Shown here piece by piece: positions 62,470-64,000 of a stretch of DNA of 64,000 nt (positions within the stretch are counted from its first letter, which is position 1; each line of letters begins with the position of its first letter). The translations under genes were made by a program, and so were the position numbers. Below the pieces are notes generated by a model. The model made no database searches. It was not told where the DNA came from and saw nothing but the letters and a program-made list of their open reading frames with translations. Origin of the DNA: Bacteroidota bacterium (GTDB taxonomy: Bacteria > Bacteroidota > Bacteroidia > Flavobacteriales > Weeksellaceae); contig JAFAFC010000007.1 in assembly GCA_023423715.1 (NCBI GenBank), positions 307,074 to 371,073 on the forward strand. The letters are read 5' to 3'.

Positions 62470-63084
62470 TTGAAAACGAAATTCTTATTCTTTATAGTTC
62501 TGATTTTTCAGGTTTCTTTTGGTCAACAAAACGATGAGTTTAGACGATTGAAAGGATATTTTGAAAATCAAAAAAGTCAAATTGCAACGCAGTTTGAAAA
62601 GGAATTGGCTGTGGCTAGTTTTGAGAAAAAGTTATTGATGCAACAAGATTACGCATTATTTATGCATAAAATGGATAGCGTACAAAATGTGGCTTTTGTT
62701 GGCGCTTTGATCAGAACGCGTAATGAAGAAGATATAAATTTGATTTCGAAATTGAATTCAATTCCCGATTCAAAGTATAGATCTGAAATAACAATTCCAA
62801 CCTATCCAGGTGGGATGAATGCGCTTCGAGAAGAATTAGTAAGCCATTTCTATTTAGACGCTTTTTCGTATTTGGATAAGAACTTGACAACTCAAATTCA
62901 ATTTGTGGTGGATGAACTTGGAAACATTATTTTTGTCGATGCAGAAGGAGAAAATGGCGTTTTGAATAGACAAGCATCTTTGGCGGTCTATTTACTTCAA
63001 GGAAAGTTTACACCCGCTAAATGGAAAGGTAAAACCGTTCCATATCGATTAGAAATCCCAATTAAATTACAACTTGAAGAATGA
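62470..63084 (+). CDS. Secreted TonB C-terminal-domain protein with TTG start
   Basis: 204 residues. A TTG at 62470 opens the frame; no ATG lies upstream before an in-frame stop at 62431, and the first ATG inside would remove the signal peptide (KTKFLFFIVLIFQVSFGQQ). A basic helical part is followed by a TonB-C-like fold: TTQIQFVVDELGNIIFVDAE and KFTPAKWKGKTVPYRLEIP. It resembles the protein at 24407 in architecture. It overlaps the transporter gene by four bases (ATGA). Confidence 0.85.
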   Translation: MKTKFLFFIVLIFQVSFGQQNDEFRRLKGYFENQKSQIATQFEKELAVASFEKKLLMQQDYALFMHKMDSVQNVAFVGALIRTRNEEDINLISKLNSIPDSKYRSEITIPTYPGGMNALREELVSHFYLDAFSYLDKNLTTQIQFVVDELGNIIFVDAEGENGVLNRQASLAVYLLQGKFTPAKWKGKTVPYRLEIPIKLQLEE

Positions 63085-63953
63085 CAAAAGAAAATGAAAA
63101 ATGGTTTTTATTACTCGTGTTGACACTGATTTGGGGTTCCTCATTTATTTTAATTAAAAAATCACTCGACTTTTTTAGTCCGTACCAAGTGGGTGGATTA
63201 CGTGTTTTAATTGCTGGAATTTTCATGTTTCCTTTAGCGATAAAGGGAATTAAACAATTTCCAAGAAAGCATCTAAAATGGCTTTGTTTGGCAGCTTTTA
63301 CGGGGAATTTTATTCCGATGTTTTTATTTCCAATTGCCGAAACTCAAGTAAGCAGCAGTATTGCAGGAATTATCAATTCAATGATGCCCATTTTCGTGAT
63401 TATTGTAGGTGGTTTACTTTGGAAGTTTCCAACGAATAAATATCAAATTATTGGTGTTTTAATTAGTTTCGTTGGTGCTTGTATTATTGCGATGCAAGGT
63501 TCTGAAAGTGGTGGTTTGAAGATTTTTCCAATTCTATTGCTTTTACTGGCGACTTTGTTATATGCCGTTAGTACAACCACCGTTAAAGCGAAATTGGGAG
63601 ACATTCCATCGAAACTTTTGTCGGGTTACGTATTTTCGTTTGTTCTCTTTCTTCCGTCATTGATTTCTCTTTTCTTCTCAGGATTTTTCGAACGAATTGA
63701 TGTCAATAGTGTCGAGTTCTGGAAGGGAATGGGCTTTGTGTCTTTACTCGCCTTTTTTGGGACGGGATTAGCGATGATGCTTAATTATCGATTGTTGAGT
63801 ATTTCGACTCCACTTTTTGCATCGACAACCACTTTACTGATGCCGATTGTTGCTGTTATTTGGGGGATTTTAGATGGTGAAAAATTAAGCCTGATGCAAT
63901 TAATTGGGGGACTGATTATTATCGCTGGACTCATCTTTCTGAGGAAAAAATAA
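63081..63953 (+). CDS. EamA-domain (DMT superfamily) transporter
   Basis: 290 residues with ten membrane helices in two EamA repeats (about 8-140 and 148-288). Typical blocks are LTLIWGSSFILIKKSL and MLNYRLLSISTPLFASTT. Many members export metabolites or amino acids; substrate is not readable. It is translationally coupled to the TonB-C-domain gene by an ATGA overlap. Confidence 0.92.
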   Translation: MTKENEKWFLLLVLTLIWGSSFILIKKSLDFFSPYQVGGLRVLIAGIFMFPLAIKGIKQFPRKHLKWLCLAAFTGNFIPMFLFPIAETQVSSSIAGIINSMMPIFVIIVGGLLWKFPTNKYQIIGVLISFVGACIIAMQGSESGGLKIFPILLLLLATLLYAVSTTTVKAKLGDIPSKLLSGYVFSFVLFLPSLISLFFSGFFERIDVNSVEFWKGMGFVSLLAFFGTGLAMMLNYRLLSISTPLFASTTTLLMPIVAVIWGILDGEKLSLMQLIGGLIIIAGLIFLRKK

Positions 63954-63966
63954 GTTGATAAAAAAA

Positions 63967-64000
63967 GTTTCGGCGGGGGAAGGGCGGCGGAGCCAAATTA
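63967..64000. repeat. Start of a G/C-rich palindrome-like element cut by the window end
   Basis: GTTTCGGCGGGGG follows the transporter stop and resembles the first arm of the palindrome at 28116. The second arm is beyond the window, so this is only suggestive. Confidence 0.3.

Overview
The window is 64 kb of low-GC chromosomal DNA from a member of the Bacteroidetes, most likely class Flavobacteriia. The evidence is a TonB-dependent receptor with a carboxypeptidase-like N-terminal domain, two GLPGLI-family proteins, the gliding lipoprotein GldH beside a RicT/PSP1 protein, a six-gene alternative complex III operon, a zinc-ribbon-less AccD, and promoters of the Bacteroidetes type (TTG or TTTG, about 19-21 bases, then TAnnTTTG). 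Start codons lack Shine-Dalgarno sequences. The gene set and the short interspersed repeats recall the Chryseobacterium/Weeksellaceae branch, but the genus cannot be fixed from this sequence alone.

Layout. 1-9.4 kb: a receptor truncated by the window edge, a Cu-Zn superoxide dismutase-like lipoprotein, a SpmA-SpmB fusion, an EF-G paralogue with a changed catalytic position, and an M14 peptidase. 9.4-14.6 kb (minus strand): fbaA-accD, then CBS protein-nadK-thioredoxin, and a SpoU-type methyltransferase. A candidate small RNA sits at 14.0 kb. 14.8-31.2 kb: mutS, small membrane proteins and lipoproteins, an M48 protease, an HI0933-type flavoprotein, thiL, an LpxH-like hydrolase, pepT, HMG-CoA lyase, a sulfurtransferase, a SufT-like protein, a PolB-like exonuclease, a protease-like/CsaA fusion and a pair of related membrane proteins. 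31.2-35.4 kb: the suf Fe-S assembly operon (sufA-like, sufB, sufC, sufD), whose three last spacers each contain a repeat structure. 35.5-42 kb: two GLPGLI proteins, rplY, prs, an SGNH lipoprotein and a FadL-type porin. 42.2-49.9 kb: ricT-gldH-PBP1A, selO, a polytopic membrane protein and a SPOR protein. 50.1-58.5 kb: the alternative complex III operon actABCDEF, which passes electrons from quinol to a cytochrome or oxidase. 58.6-64 kb: a lipoprotein, apt, a TPR membrane protein, ribH, a YpfJ-type metallopeptidase, a TonB-C-domain protein and a DMT transporter.

The window is mostly core housekeeping. I see no prophage, integrase, transposase, CRISPR array, toxin-antitoxin pair, rRNA or tRNA, and no recognisable defence island. 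The items most likely to be under-described are: the inverted 7-base repeat arrays in two suf-operon spacers; the HExxH-domain/CsaA fusion; the adjacent related membrane proteins below sufD; the promoter-to-terminator small RNA candidate near 14.0 kb; and the GTTCGG-ended palindromes at convergent gene junctions.
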